This document shows, piece after piece, positions 15,873 to 25,600 of a stretch of 64,000 nucleotides of DNA. The position numbers were made by a program, and so were the translations under genes. Each line of letters opens with the position of its first letter. The first letter of the stretch is position 1. The notes under the pieces were generated by a model. That model made no database searches. It worked only from the letters and a program-made list of their open reading frames with translations, and was not told the origin of the DNA. Source of the DNA: Huaxiibacter chinensis (GTDB taxonomy: Bacteria; Pseudomonadota; Gammaproteobacteria; Enterobacterales; Enterobacteriaceae); NCBI RefSeq assembly GCF_022171985.1, contig NZ_JAJVHF010000001.1:744001-808000 (forward strand), written 5' to 3'.

Positions 15873-17161
15873 AACCATCTACAACAGTACTGCTCTCGTT
15901 ATTCACCGCCGTGGCGCTGCTAACAGGATGTAAACAGGACGAAGAACAGCAGGTCACCATCGAATTTATGCACTCGGCCGTTGAGCAAGAGCGCCAGACG
16001 GTGATTAGCCAGTTGATTGACCGCTTTCAAAAAGAGAATCCGTCAATCACCGTTAAGCAGGTCCCGGTGGAAGAAGATGCTTATAACACTAAAATCATCA
16101 CGCTTGCCCGTTCAGGATCGCTGCCGGACGTTGTCGAAGTGAGCCATGACTACGCCAAAGTGATGGATAAAGAGCAGTTAATCGACCATGACGCGGTAAA
16201 AACGCTGATTAATACGCTGGGTGAGGATGCCTTTTATGACGGCGTGCTGCGCGTGGTACGCACTGAAGACGGAACGGGCTATACCGGGGTGCCCGTTAGC
16301 GCCTGGCTTCAGGGGATCTGGTATCGCAAATCGGTTCTGGCGAATGCCGGGATTGAAGAACCGAAAAATTGGGCACAGTTACTGGATGCCGCACGCAGGC
16401 TGACCCATGCCCGGGATAAAAAATATGGCATCGCGTTGCCGACGGCGGAAAGCGTGATGAGCGAACAAACGTTTTCGCAGTTCGCCCTGTCAAATAACGC
16501 CAACGTCTTTAACGCAGAGGGCAACGTCACCGTCAACTCGCCGGAGATGCTCGCCTCGCTGAACTATTACCGTGAGCTGGCCCGCTGCACCATGCCGGGT
16601 TCAAATAACGTTATGGAAATTAAAGATGCCTTTATGAATGGCACCGCACCGATGGCTGTCTATTCAACCTATATCCTGCCGGCCATTCAACAGGAGGGCA
16701 CGCTGGCGGATCTGGGTTTTGTTGTTCCGACTGAAAAAACGCCCGCGGTATTTGGGGTCATTACCTCATTAACGATGACGATTGGTCAAACGGCGCGAGA
16801 GAACGAGGCGTCCCGGAAATTTGTCGCCTTTATGGAACAGGCGCAGAACGCCGCAGAGTGGGTCTTAATGTCGCCGGGCGCCGTGCTGCCGGTCACAAAA
16901 GCCGTCGCTGAAAACCCGGCTTTTAAAGACAGCCCGGCGATAAAGGTCTTTGGCACCCTGCCCGCGCAGTTAATCGCTCAGTACCCGAACATGCAGGTCT
17001 TTGGATCGGTGGGCGAAAAGAACTTTACCCGAATGGGTGATATTACCGGATCGGCGATCCTGGGTGAGATGGTAAATCAGGTGACGGTGGGTAATAAAGA
17101 GGCAGCGCCGGTGCTGGAACGCAGTCAGCAACGCATACAGGAGCTCATACAACAGCATTAA
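15869..17161 (+). CDS. Lipoprotein solute-binding protein, sugar ABC type (orphan)
   Basis: Extracellular solute-binding protein, family 1 (sugar type), 430 residues. The signal peptide ends in a lipobox (ALLTGC) with lipidation at Cys21. The body has the usual opening VTIEFMHSAVEQERQTVISQLIDRFQKENP, then SLPDVVEVSHDYA and YTGVPVSAWLQGIWYRKSVLANAGI. It should bind a sugar or glycoside in the periplasm and hand it to an ABC importer. No permease or ATPase genes accompany it: the next gene is glnS on the other strand. Residues after the Cys are Lys-Gln, not Asp, so Lol sorting to the outer membrane is predicted, which is odd for this family. It is coupled to the upstream gene by an ATGA overlap. 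Confidence 0.88.
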   Translation: MKPSTTVLLSLFTAVALLTGCKQDEEQQVTIEFMHSAVEQERQTVISQLIDRFQKENPSITVKQVPVEEDAYNTKIITLARSGSLPDVVEVSHDYAKVMDKEQLIDHDAVKTLINTLGEDAFYDGVLRVVRTEDGTGYTGVPVSAWLQGIWYRKSVLANAGIEEPKNWAQLLDAARRLTHARDKKYGIALPTAESVMSEQTFSQFALSNNANVFNAEGNVTVNSPEMLASLNYYRELARCTMPGSNNVMEIKDAFMNGTAPMAVYSTYILPAIQQEGTLADLGFVVPTEKTPAVFGVITSLTMTIGQTARENEASRKFVAFMEQAQNAAEWVLMSPGAVLPVTKAVAENPAFKDSPAIKVFGTLPAQLIAQYPNMQVFGSVGEKNFTRMGDITGSAILGEMVNQVTVGNKEAAPVLERSQQRIQELIQQH

Positions 17162-17164
17162 AAA

Positions 17165-17187
17165 AAACGCCGCGCAATGCGGCGTTT
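17165..17187. terminator. Terminator between accessory operon and glnS
   Basis: A 9-bp stem (AAACGCCGC/GCGGCGTTT) with a GCAAT loop. On the minus strand eight T follow, making a strong glnS terminator. On the plus strand the T-run is short, so it should stop the accessory operon less well. Confidence 0.85.
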
Positions 17188-17204
17188 ACATTACTGCTGG
17201 CAAC

Positions 17205-18872
17205 TTATTCGCCGGCTTTAGCCCAGGTATCACGTAAACCGACAGTGCGGTTAAACACCGGTTTTTCCGCCGTTGCATAGCGGCTGTCGAGACAGAAGTA
17301 CCCTTCACGCTCGAACTGGAACGCTTTGCCTGCTTCTGCGGCTTTCAGCGAAGGCTCTGCGAAGCCCTGCTTAATCACCAGTGATTCCGGGTTCATCACC
17401 GACAGGAAGTCTTCTGCAGCGCCTGGATTAGGTACGCTGAACAGACGATCGTACAGACGAATTTCAACAGGCAGCGCGTGCGCAGCGCTCACCCAGTGGA
17501 TCACGCCCTTCACTTTACGACCATCGGCCGGATCTTTGCTCAGCGTTTCAGCATCATAGGTGCAGAAGATGGTTGTAATGGTGCCGTCGGCATCCTTTTC
17601 AACACGTTCCGCTTTGATCACGTACGCGTTACGCAGACGGACTTCTTTGCCCATGACCAGACGCTTGTACTGTTTGTTGGCTTCTTCGCGGAAGTCAGCA
17701 CGATCGATCCAGATCTCACCGCTGAACGGCACGTCACGGCTGCCCATCTCCGGTTTGGACGGATGGTTAGGCATGGTAACGCGTTCGCTTTCACCCTGCG
17801 GGTAGTTTTCGATAACCAGCTTAACCGGATCGATCACTGCCATCGCACGCGGGGCGTTTTCGTTCAGATCTTCACGAATACAGGATTCCAGAGAGGCCAT
17901 CTCAATGGTGTTGTCCTGCTTGGTCACGCCAATGCGCTTACAGAATTCACGGATAGCCGCCGCCGTATAGCCACGACGACGCAGACCGGAAATGGTCGGC
18001 ATACGCGGGTCATCCCAGCCTTCTACGTGCTTGTCCGTCACCAGCAGATTCAGCTTACGCTTGGACATCACGGTGTATTCCAGATTCAGACGAGAGAATT
18101 CGTACTGACGCGGATGCACAGGGATCGTGATGTTATCCAGAACCCAGTCGTACAGACGGCGGTTATCCTGGAACTCAAGGGTACACAGTGAATGGGTAAT
18201 GCCTTCCAGCGCATCGCTGATGCAGTGGGTGAAGTCGTACATCGGGTAGATGCACCACTTGTTGCCGGTCTGATGGTGTTCAGCGAACTTTATACGGTAC
18301 AGCACCGGATCGCGCATGACGATGAACGGTGAGGCCATGTCGATTTTAGCACGCAGGCAGGCTTTACCTTCCTCGAAGCCGCCCGCACGCATTTTTTCAA
18401 ACAGTGCCAGGTTCTCTTCTACGCTGCGATCGCGGTACGGGCTGTTTTTACCCGGTGCGGTCAGCGTGCCGCGGTATTCGCGGATCTCTTCTGCAGACAG
18501 CTCGTCGACATACGCCAGACCTTTATTGATAAGCTCAACCGCATAGGCAAACAGCTGATCGAAGTAATCAGAGGAGTAGCAGATGTCGCCAGACCAGTTG
18601 AAGCCCAGCCATTGCACGTCGTGCTTGATGGATTCTACGTATTCGATGTCTTCTTTTGCTGGATTGGTGTCATCGAAACGCAGGTTGCACTGCCCCTGAT
18701 AGTCTTGCGCGATACCAAAATTGAGGCAGATGGATTTCGCGTGACCAATGTGCAGGTAGCCGTTTGGCTCCGGCGGGAAACGGGTATGAACTGTGGTGTG
18801 CTTACCACTGGCCAGATCTTCATCGATGATCTGACGAATAAAGTTACTCGGGCGGGCTTCAGCCTCACTCAT
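17205..18872 (-). CDS. glnS: Glutaminyl-tRNA synthetase
   Basis: Class I aminoacyl-tRNA synthetase of 555 residues, nearly identical to E. coli GlnRS. It charges tRNA-Gln in the cytosol. The HIGH motif is at residues 41-44 ([12 protein letters not shown]) and the KMSKS equivalent is VMSKRKL. The anticodon-binding beta-barrels fill the C-terminal third. It ends at a strong terminator. Its tRNA substrates include the four tRNA-Gln genes at 27.7-28.2 kb. Confidence 0.98.
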   Translation of the reverse strand: MSEAEARPSNFIRQIIDEDLASGKHTTVHTRFPPEPNGYLHIGHAKSICLNFGIAQDYQGQCNLRFDDTNPAKEDIEYVESIKHDVQWLGFNWSGDICYSSDYFDQLFAYAVELINKGLAYVDELSAEEIREYRGTLTAPGKNSPYRDRSVEENLALFEKMRAGGFEEGKACLRAKIDMASPFIVMRDPVLYRIKFAEHHQTGNKWCIYPMYDFTHCISDALEGITHSLCTLEFQDNRRLYDWVLDNITIPVHPRQYEFSRLNLEYTVMSKRKLNLLVTDKHVEGWDDPRMPTISGLRRRGYTAAAIREFCKRIGVTKQDNTIEMASLESCIREDLNENAPRAMAVIDPVKLVIENYPQGESERVTMPNHPSKPEMGSRDVPFSGEIWIDRADFREEANKQYKRLVMGKEVRLRNAYVIKAERVEKDADGTITTIFCTYDAETLSKDPADGRKVKGVIHWVSAAHALPVEIRLYDRLFSVPNPGAAEDFLSVMNPESLVIKQGFAEPSLKAAEAGKAFQFEREGYFCLDSRYATAEKPVFNRTVGLRDTWAKAGE

Positions 18873-18982
18873 CGTGGATTCCTCAAGGCGTAAATAACGT
18901 ATAACGGCATATGATCTTATAAGCCGGACGCAGTGACAACCCTTAAAACGTCCCTGAGGTAAATAATGGGGATATTTGCTGC

Positions 18983-19015
18983 AAAAAAAAGCGGCGGAGA
19001 ATTATCCCCGCCGCT
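18983..19015 (-). terminator. nagE terminator
   Basis: Read on the minus strand, an 8-bp GC stem (AGCGGCGG/CCGCCGCT) is followed by eight T, 27 bases after the nagE stop. It is an efficient-looking intrinsic terminator. Confidence 0.88.
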
Positions 19016-19041
19016 GAAGGCATGACTCTACTCAGGAGCGA

Positions 19042-20991
19042 TTACTTGCCTTTAATCTCGTACAGTGGCGTCTGGCCCGCAACGACCTGACCTTTCGCCT
19101 GCATGACCAGGCCGCTGAAGTCGTCGATGTTGCTGCAAACGACCGGGCTAATCATGGAGCGCGCATTGGCGTTCAGGAAGTCCAGATCCATTTCGAGGAC
19201 CGGCTGGCCTGCCACCACTTCAGCGCCCTCTTCCACCAGACGGGTAAAGCCTTTGCCGCCAAGCGCAACAGTATCGATACCCATGTGGACAACGATTTCC
19301 GCGCCCTTTTCCGTTTCCAGACAGAATGCGTGGTTGGTGTTGAAGATTTTCACAATGGTACCGGCTGCCGGGGAGACAACGGTTTTTTCCGTTGGTTTCA
19401 CCGCCACACCGTCGCCAACCGCTTTACTGGCGAAGGCTTCATCTGGCACTTGTTCAAGCGCAACAATCTCGCCGGTCACAGGGGAAACCAGTGAAGCAAT
19501 GGTGATTGCGTTAGGCACGGCCTGAGGTTTCACAACCGGAGCCGCCGCTGCCGGTGCGCTATCCGCCGACACCGCCGCAACCGGACCACGTGCAACGACT
19601 TTTTTCATTTCGTCGCCGATGGATTCCGCTTTTGCACCCACAATGACCTGAATGGTCTGTTTGTTCAGTTTCACCACGCCGGAAGCGCCCAGGCGCTTAC
19701 ACATGGCATCGCTGACGCGGCCAGAATCTGCCACCGTCAGACGCAGACGGGTAATACAGGCGTCAATCGCTTTCAGGTTATCGGTACCGCCCACTGCCGC
19801 GATGTAATTCGTCGCCAGCTGGGTTAAGCCTTCTTCCGTATTGCTGTTTGCTTCTTCGCTAACGATCTCATCGTCTTTATCTTCACGACCTGGGGTTTTC
19901 AGGTTGAACATGCGGATGACCGCAGAGAACAGAACGAAGTAAATGGCGAAGAAGACCAGACCCATTACCACCAGCATCCAGACGTTTTTACTTGCCGCTG
20001 GCAGGTTGTACATCAGAACGTAGTCAATGGCGCCCGCAGAGAACGAGAAGCCAGCGTGGATGCCCAGCAGCGTGGCGACATACAGGCTGATACCGGTCAA
20101 CACCGCGTGCAGCAGATACAGCAGCGGAGCCAGGAACATGAACAGGAATTCCAGCGGCTCGGTAACACCGGTCAGGAAGGCCGTGATCGCGACGGACAGC
20201 AGCATACCGCCCACCATTGGGCGACGTGCTTTTGGCGCAGCAAAGTACATCGCCAGCGCCGCACCAGGCAGACCAAACATCATGATTGGGAAGAAGCCTG
20301 ACATGAACATACCCGCAGTGCCGTCACCCGCGTAGAAGCGGTTGATGTCACCGTGGAAGACGGCGCCGGCTGCGTTGGTGAATTCGCCAATCTGGAACCA
20401 GGCAATGGTATTCAGAACCTGATGCAGACCCGTTGGGATCAGCAGACGGTTAATGAAGCCAAAGATGCCTGAACCCAGTGCTCCCGCAGACACGATCCAT
20501 TCGCCGCCTGCATGGATAGCATGCTGAACCGGCGGCCAGACGTAGCCAAAAATCGCCGCCAGAATTAAACAGAAGAAGCCTGTCGCAATCGGCACAAAGC
20601 GTTTGCCACCGAAGAAGCTCAGGAAATCAGGCAGTTTGATACCGGACCAACGGTTGTAGACAGCACCACCAACCAGACCGGTGATGATACCGGCCAGCAC
20701 ACCCATGTTGATTTCCGGATTAATGGTGACCATCGCTTTGGTCAGGATAAAGTAACCTACGGCACCCGCTAACGCTGCCGCACCTGCGCTGTCTTTCGAC
20801 CAGCTGGAGGCCACACCGATGGCAAAGATCAGCGCCAGGTTATCAAAGATTGCGCCACCCGCTTGCGCGATAAACGGCACATTAAGAAGATCGGGCTGCC
20901 CAAATCGCAGCAACAGCGCTGCCACCGGCAGTACAGCGATAGGGAGCTGCAAGGCCCGCCCTAGTCGCTGGAAAAAACCTAAAATATTCAT
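19042..20991 (-). CDS. nagE: PTS N-acetylglucosamine transporter IICBA
   Basis: Inner-membrane PTS permease of 649 residues (648 in E. coli) that imports N-acetylglucosamine as its 6-phosphate. Domain order is IIC (about 1-370, ten or so hydrophobic segments with the motif GVTEPLEFLF), IIB (about 390-470, phospho-Cys in DACITRLRLTV) and IIA (about 500-649, phospho-His in EIVVHMGIDTVAL). The linker between IIB and IIA is Ala/Pro-rich. It is divergent from nagB and shares a control region with two NagC boxes and a CRP site. Confidence 0.97.
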   Translation of the reverse strand: MNILGFFQRLGRALQLPIAVLPVAALLLRFGQPDLLNVPFIAQAGGAIFDNLALIFAIGVASSWSKDSAGAAALAGAVGYFILTKAMVTINPEINMGVLAGIITGLVGGAVYNRWSGIKLPDFLSFFGGKRFVPIATGFFCLILAAIFGYVWPPVQHAIHAGGEWIVSAGALGSGIFGFINRLLIPTGLHQVLNTIAWFQIGEFTNAAGAVFHGDINRFYAGDGTAGMFMSGFFPIMMFGLPGAALAMYFAAPKARRPMVGGMLLSVAITAFLTGVTEPLEFLFMFLAPLLYLLHAVLTGISLYVATLLGIHAGFSFSAGAIDYVLMYNLPAASKNVWMLVVMGLVFFAIYFVLFSAVIRMFNLKTPGREDKDDEIVSEEANSNTEEGLTQLATNYIAAVGGTDNLKAIDACITRLRLTVADSGRVSDAMCKRLGASGVVKLNKQTIQVIVGAKAESIGDEMKKVVARGPVAAVSADSAPAAAAPVVKPQAVPNAITIASLVSPVTGEIVALEQVPDEAFASKAVGDGVAVKPTEKTVVSPAAGTIVKIFNTNHAFCLETEKGAEIVVHMGIDTVALGGKGFTRLVEEGAEVVAGQPVLEMDLDFLNANARSMISPVVCSNIDDFSGLVMQAKGQVVAGQTPLYEIKGK

Positions 20992-21100
20992 CTTATTCCC
21001 CCTATGAGACCCCGTTTAAGGCACGTTCTCAGCTGCGTTTTTATAGTGTTACAACTTATCAATTCAGTGGATGATTCACTGGCATTGTGAGTGTGTGAAA

Positions 21101-21124
21101 AATTAATTCGTATCGCAAATTAAA
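21101..21124. promoter_or_regulatory. NagC box, nagE side
   Basis: The sequence around TTCGTATCGCAAATT in AT-rich flanks matches the NagC operators of the E. coli nagE-nagB control region. It is about 110 bases before nagE and would cover its promoter. Confidence 0.75.
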
Positions 21125-21135
21125 CACGTATTTTT

Positions 21136-21151
21136 TGTGAGTTTTGTCACC
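21136..21151. promoter_or_regulatory. CRP site between the NagC boxes
   Basis: TGTGA-GTTTTG-TCACC matches the CRP consensus TGTGA-N6-TCACA at nine of ten positions. It lies between the two NagC boxes, as in E. coli, where cAMP-CRP activates both nagE and nagB. Confidence 0.75.
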
Positions 21152-21194
21152 AAATATCGTTATTAACCCTCCTCCGGACTGGCTAAGAGCGAAA

Positions 21195-21218
21195 ACTTAT
21201 TTTATCATTCAAAAAATC
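21195..21218. promoter_or_regulatory. NagC box, nagB side
   Basis: A TTTT-ATCATTC-AAAA dyad in AT-rich sequence about 110 bases before nagB matches the second nag operator of E. coli. It is about 95 bases (nine helical turns) from the first, the spacing that lets NagC loop the DNA. Confidence 0.7.
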
Positions 21219-21316
21219 AAGACGGATTGACCCTGATTCCCGTGATCCAGGTTACGCTTAATTCAGTTTCAGGCACGCTATCCGCCCCCTTTTTTACGTT
21301 AACTTAGAGGTGAACA

Positions 21317-22117
21317 ATGAGACTGATTCCCCTGGCAACAGCTGAACAGGTCGGTAAATGGGCCGCACGTCATATCGTTAACCGCATCAATGCGTTCAAG
21401 CCAACCGCCGATCGTCCTTTCGTTCTGGGTCTTCCAACCGGCGGCACGCCGCTGACCGCCTATAAGGCACTGGTTGAAATGCATAAAGCGGGCCAGGTTA
21501 GCTTTAAGCATGTTGTTACGTTCAACATGGATGAATATGTCGGCCTGCCAAAGGAACATCCGGAAAGCTACCATAGCTTTATGCACCGTAATTTCTTTGA
21601 TCACGTTGATATTCAACCTGAAAATATTAACTTGCTGAATGGAAATGCGCCTGATATTGACGCAGAATGCCGTCAGTACGAAGAAAAAATCCGTTCTTAC
21701 GGCAAAATTAATCTCTTTATGGGCGGCGTCGGTAACGATGGTCACATCGCCTTTAACGAACCGGCGTCTTCTCTGGCGTCCCGTACGCGTATTAAAACGC
21801 TGACCCATGACACCCGCGTGGCAAACTCCCGCTTCTTTGATGGTGATGTTAATCAGGTGCCAAAATACGCGCTGACCGTGGGCGTCGGCACGCTGCTGGA
21901 TGCGGAAGAAGTGATGATTCTGGTGCTGGGCAATGTGAAAGCCCTGGCGTTGCAGGCAGCGGTTGAAGGCAACGTGAACCACATGTGGACCATCAGCTGC
22001 CTGCAGCTGCATCCGAAAGCCGTTGTCGTCTGCGACGAGCCGTCCACTATGGAACTGAAAGTTAAAACGCTGAAATACTTCAACGAGTTAGAAGCAGAAA
22101 ATATTAAAGGTCTGTAA
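21317..22117 (+). CDS. nagB: Glucosamine-6-phosphate deaminase
   Basis: Hexameric cytosolic enzyme of 266 residues, the E. coli length. It turns glucosamine-6-phosphate into fructose-6-phosphate and ammonia, the last step of amino-sugar breakdown. Landmarks are the phosphate loop LPTGGTPL (about 38-45), the catalytic Asp in NMDEYVGLP (about 72), and [14 protein letters not shown] with the catalytic His (about 137-150). The start ATG has TTAGAGGTG upstream. It leads the nagBACD operon. Confidence 0.98.
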   Translation: MRLIPLATAEQVGKWAARHIVNRINAFKPTADRPFVLGLPTGGTPLTAYKALVEMHKAGQVSFKHVVTFNMDEYVGLPKEHPESYHSFMHRNFFDHVDIQPENINLLNGNAPDIDAECRQYEEKIRSYGKINLFMGGVGNDGHIAFNEPASSLASRTRIKTLTHDTRVANSRFFDGDVNQVPKYALTVGVGTLLDAEEVMILVLGNVKALALQAAVEGNVNHMWTISCLQLHPKAVVVCDEPSTMELKVKTLKYFNELEAENIKGL

Positions 22118-22125
22118 GTAAATAG

Positions 22126-22147
22126 CCGCCTCTTCCCGAAGAGGCGG
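22126..22147 (+). other. Intercistronic hairpin nagB-nagA
   Basis: A perfect 10-bp stem (CCGCCTCTTC/GAAGAGGCGG) separated by two bases, followed by ATTTTT. It may end part of the transcripts or protect nagB mRNA from decay, giving more NagB than NagA. Confidence 0.6.
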
Positions 22148-22171
22148 ACGATTTTTAAACCGGGGGTCGTT

Positions 22172-23320
22172 ATGTATGCATTAACCCACGGTCGGATTTA
22201 TACCGGCCATGAAATTCTGGATGACCACGCGATTGTTATCGCTGATGGCCTGATTGAACGAGTTTGTCCGCTGGCAGAACTGCCGTCGGGAATTGAGCAG
22301 CGCTCACTCAATGGAGCCATCATCTCCCCCGGTTTTATCGACGTTCAGCTTAACGGCTGTGGCGGCGTGCAGTTCAATGACACCGCAGAGGCGGTCACCG
22401 TAGAAACGCTGGAAATCATGCAAAAAGCCAACGAGAAATCGGGCTGCACCAGCTATCTGCCTACGCTTATCACCACCAGCGACGACCTGATGAAGCAAGG
22501 CGTGCGGGTGATGCGCGACTATCTGGCAAAACATCCGCATCAGGCGCTGGGTCTGCACCTTGAAGGGCCATGGCTCAACATCGTCAAGAAAGGCACCCAC
22601 AATCCTGACTTCGTGCGCAAGCCTGATGCCGAACTGGTTGATTTCCTCTGTGCTAACGCCGATGTGATCACCAAAGTGACCCTGGCACCGGAAATGGTTG
22701 CGCCCGAGGTCATTACTCAACTTGCTGCGGCAGGTATTGTCGTTTCAGCCGGACATTCTAACGCCACGCTGAAAGAAGCGAAGGCCGGTTTCCGCGCGGG
22801 TATTACGTTTGCGACGCATCTTTTTAACGCCATGCCTTACATTACGGGCCGTGAACCTGGCCTTGCCGGGGCGATTTTTGATGAGCCAGACTGGTATTGC
22901 GGCATCATCGCAGACGGCATGCACGTTGATTACGCTAACATTCGCAACGCCAAACGCCTGAAAGGCGACAAGCTGTGCCTGGTCACCGACGCAACGGCAC
23001 CGGCCGGGGCGAATATAGAACAGTTCATTTTTGCTGGTAAAACAATATACTACCATAATGGATTGTGTGTGGATGAGAACGGTACGCTGAGCGGCTCTTC
23101 TTTAACGATGATTGAAGGGGTGCGCAACCTGGTGGAACATTGCGGCATTGCACTGGATGAAGTGCTGCGCATGGCAACGCTCTATCCGGCTCGTGCGATT
23201 GGCGTCGAAAAACAGCTGGGCGCTATCGCGCCGGGTAAAATTGCTAACCTCACCGCGTTCACACGTGATTATAAAATCATTAAGACCATCGTTAATGGTA
23301 ACGAGGTCGTCACCGAGTAA
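22172..23320 (+). CDS. nagA: N-acetylglucosamine-6-phosphate deacetylase
   Basis: Amidohydrolase-family enzyme of 382 residues, equal to E. coli NagA. It removes acetate from GlcNAc-6-phosphate in the cytosol; its substrate is the inducer of the regulon. Metal and substrate residues are visible in HLEGPWLN (Glu131), SAGHSNAT (His near 195) and THLFNAMP (His near 216), with the catalytic Asp in [11 protein letters not shown]. It follows nagB after 54 bases and precedes nagC by 8. Confidence 0.97.
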   Translation: MYALTHGRIYTGHEILDDHAIVIADGLIERVCPLAELPSGIEQRSLNGAIISPGFIDVQLNGCGGVQFNDTAEAVTVETLEIMQKANEKSGCTSYLPTLITTSDDLMKQGVRVMRDYLAKHPHQALGLHLEGPWLNIVKKGTHNPDFVRKPDAELVDFLCANADVITKVTLAPEMVAPEVITQLAAAGIVVSAGHSNATLKEAKAGFRAGITFATHLFNAMPYITGREPGLAGAIFDEPDWYCGIIADGMHVDYANIRNAKRLKGDKLCLVTDATAPAGANIEQFIFAGKTIYYHNGLCVDENGTLSGSSLTMIEGVRNLVEHCGIALDEVLRMATLYPARAIGVEKQLGAIAPGKIANLTAFTRDYKIIKTIVNGNEVVTE

Positions 23321-23328
23321 GCAAAAGT

Positions 23329-24549
23329 ATGACATCTGGCGGACAAGCTCAAATTGGTAATGTTGACCTCGTAAAACAACTCAACGGCGCAGCTGTTTAT
23401 CGTCTGATTGACCAGCACGGTCCTATCTCACGTATTCAGATTGCCGAACAAAGCCAACTTGCGCCCGCCAGCGTAACGAAAATCACGCGTCAGCTTATTG
23501 AGCGCGGCCTGATTAAAGAAGTTGATCAGCAGGCCTCTACCGGGGGTCGCCGCGCCATCTCCATCGTGACCGAAACCCGCAATTTTCACGCCATTGGCGT
23601 GCGGCTGGGCCGCCACGATACCACGCTCACGCTCTACGATATGAGCAGCAAGGCGATTGCCGAAGAACATTACCCCCTGCCAGAACGCACGCAAGAGACG
23701 CTCGAACACGCGTTACTCAATACCATTGCTCAGTTTATCGAAAACAGTCAGCGAAAAATTCGCGAGCTGATCGCCATCTCGGTGATTTTGCCCGGGCTGG
23801 TCGATCCCGAAAGCGGCGTGATTCGCTATATGCCGCATATTCAGGTTGAGAACTGGGCGCTGGTTCAGGCACTCGAAAAACGCTTCAACGTCACCTGCTA
23901 TGTGGGTCATGATATCCGCAGTCTGGCACTGGCCGAGCACTATTTTGGCGCAAGCCAGGACTGTGAAGACTCTATTCTGGTGCGCGTCCACCGGGGGACA
24001 GGGGCCGGGATCATCTCGAACGGCCGTATCTTTATTGGTCGCAACGGCAACGTGGGCGAGATTGGCCATATCCAGGTTGATCCCCTGGGCGAGCGGTGTC
24101 ACTGCGGCAACTTCGGCTGTCTGGAGACCGTGGCAGCCAACGCCGCGATTGAACAACGCGTGCGCCATTTGCTGGAACAAGGCTATCAGAGCCGCGTGAC
24201 GCTGGAAGACTGCAAAATTAACGCCATCTGCAAAGCCGCCAATAAAGGCGATGCGCTGGCCTGTGAGGTCATTGAGCAGGTTGGCCGCCACCTGGGTAAA
24301 ACCATCGCCATCGCCATTAACCTCTTCAACCCGCAAAAAATCGTTATTGCAGGTGAAATCACCGAAGCCGAAAAAGTGCTGCTGCCGGCTATTGAAGGCT
24401 GCATTAATACCCAGGCACTGAAGGCATTCCGCCAGAATCTGCCCGTGGTGCGCTCCACGCTCGACCACCGTTCTGCCATCGGGGCTTTCGCCCTGGTGAA
24501 ACGCGCCATGCTTAACGGTCTGTTACTCCAGCGTTTGCTGGAAAGCTAA
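23329..24549 (+). CDS. nagC: NagC transcriptional repressor
   Basis: ROK-family repressor of 406 residues, the same as E. coli. The N-terminal helix-turn-helix (SRIQIAEQSQLAPASVTKITRQLI, about 35-57) binds the nag boxes. The ROK domain includes the GTGAGI loop and the zinc signature CHCGNFGCLE. GlcNAc-6-phosphate releases it from DNA. Likely targets in this window are nagE, nagBACD and chiPQ; in E. coli it also activates glmUS. Confidence 0.97.
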   Translation: MTSGGQAQIGNVDLVKQLNGAAVYRLIDQHGPISRIQIAEQSQLAPASVTKITRQLIERGLIKEVDQQASTGGRRAISIVTETRNFHAIGVRLGRHDTTLTLYDMSSKAIAEEHYPLPERTQETLEHALLNTIAQFIENSQRKIRELIAISVILPGLVDPESGVIRYMPHIQVENWALVQALEKRFNVTCYVGHDIRSLALAEHYFGASQDCEDSILVRVHRGTGAGIISNGRIFIGRNGNVGEIGHIQVDPLGERCHCGNFGCLETVAANAAIEQRVRHLLEQGYQSRVTLEDCKINAICKAANKGDALACEVIEQVGRHLGKTIAIAINLFNPQKIVIAGEITEAEKVLLPAIEGCINTQALKAFRQNLPVVRSTLDHRSAIGAFALVKRAMLNGLLLQRLLES

Positions 24550-24596
24550 GAGCACTTTATAGTGACGCCTTCTTTTTTTGAGATGCCAGGTAGTCC

Positions 24597-25349
24597 ATGA
24601 CCATTCAGAATGTGATTTGCGATATCGATGGCGTGCTGATGCACGACAACGTTGCTGTACCCGGTGCGGCAGAATTTCTGAACCGTATCCTGGAAAAGGG
24701 CATGCCGCTGGTGCTGCTCACCAACTATCCGTCACAGACCGGACAAGATTTGGCAAACCGATTCGCTACCGCGGGCGTGAACGTTCCGGACAGCGTGTTC
24801 TATACCTCTGCAATGGCCACGGCAGACTTTCTGAAACGTCAGGAAGGTAAAAAAGCCTATGTCGTCGGCGAAGGTGCGCTCATTCACGAGCTTTATAAAG
24901 CAGGCTTCACCATCACCGATGTGAACCCGGATTTTGTGATCGTGGGCGAAACGCGATCCTATAACTGGGAAATGATGCACAAAGCGTCCTTCTTTGTGGC
25001 TAACGGCGCCCGCTTTATCGCCACCAATCCCGATACCCATGGCCGCGGTTTTTATCCCGCCTGCGGTGCGCTCTGCGCGGGCATTGAGAAAATCTCCGGC
25101 CGTAAGCCTTTTTATGTCGGTAAACCCAGCCCGTGGATCATCCGCGCAGCCCTTAATAAGATGCAGGCGCACTCAGAGCAAACGGTCATTGTCGGCGATA
25201 ACCTTCGCACCGATATTCTGGCGGGTTTTCAGGCAGGCCTGGAGACCATCCTGGTGTTGTCGGGTGTATCCACCATTGACGATATCGATTCGATGCCCTT
25301 CCGGCCCAGCTGGATTTACCCCTCCGTCGCCGAGATCGACGTCATTTGA
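24597..25349 (+). CDS. nagD: UMP phosphatase NagD
   Basis: HAD-superfamily phosphatase of 250 residues (E. coli 250). In E. coli it hydrolyses UMP and some other nucleoside monophosphates and helps pyrimidine balance, with no known direct role in amino-sugar use. The nucleophile and general acid are Asp9 and Asp11 in CDIDGV. Motif II is VLLTNYPS, and motif III/IV is GDNLRTDI with the acidic pair. The C2-type cap lies between. It is last in the operon and followed by a terminator. Confidence 0.96.
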   Translation: MTIQNVICDIDGVLMHDNVAVPGAAEFLNRILEKGMPLVLLTNYPSQTGQDLANRFATAGVNVPDSVFYTSAMATADFLKRQEGKKAYVVGEGALIHELYKAGFTITDVNPDFVIVGETRSYNWEMMHKASFFVANGARFIATNPDTHGRGFYPACGALCAGIEKISGRKPFYVGKPSPWIIRAALNKMQAHSEQTVIVGDNLRTDILAGFQAGLETILVLSGVSTIDDIDSMPFRPSWIYPSVAEIDVI

Positions 25350-25354
25350 CCCCG

Positions 25355-25380
25355 AAACCACGCCATCGCGCGTGGTTTTT
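25355..25380 (+). terminator. nagBACD terminator
   Basis: A 9-bp stem (AAACCACGC/GCGTGGTTT) with a six-base loop and a short T-run begins six bases after the nagD stop. Confidence 0.82.
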
Positions 25381-25600
25381 CATTTCTACGCCTTGAAATC
25401 AGTGTGACATCTAATAAAAAGCCAGCATTACTGAACAATCATCAATAAACCCACGCCCGACCTGCGTTATTTTCAACATTCAGCAATCAGCATTGCACTA
25501 TTTACTTTTCTGCGCCTAAAACCCTTGCGCACCCAGGCTGTTTTGCGGCATTTTCATAAGCAAGCAACATCACACGGCTACAGGGTTAACGGAGAAGGTT

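Noticed and set aside
17478-18191. A 237-codon plus-strand frame opposite glnS
   Set aside because: It is antisense to an essential gene in full agreement with the family, and has no motif of its own.
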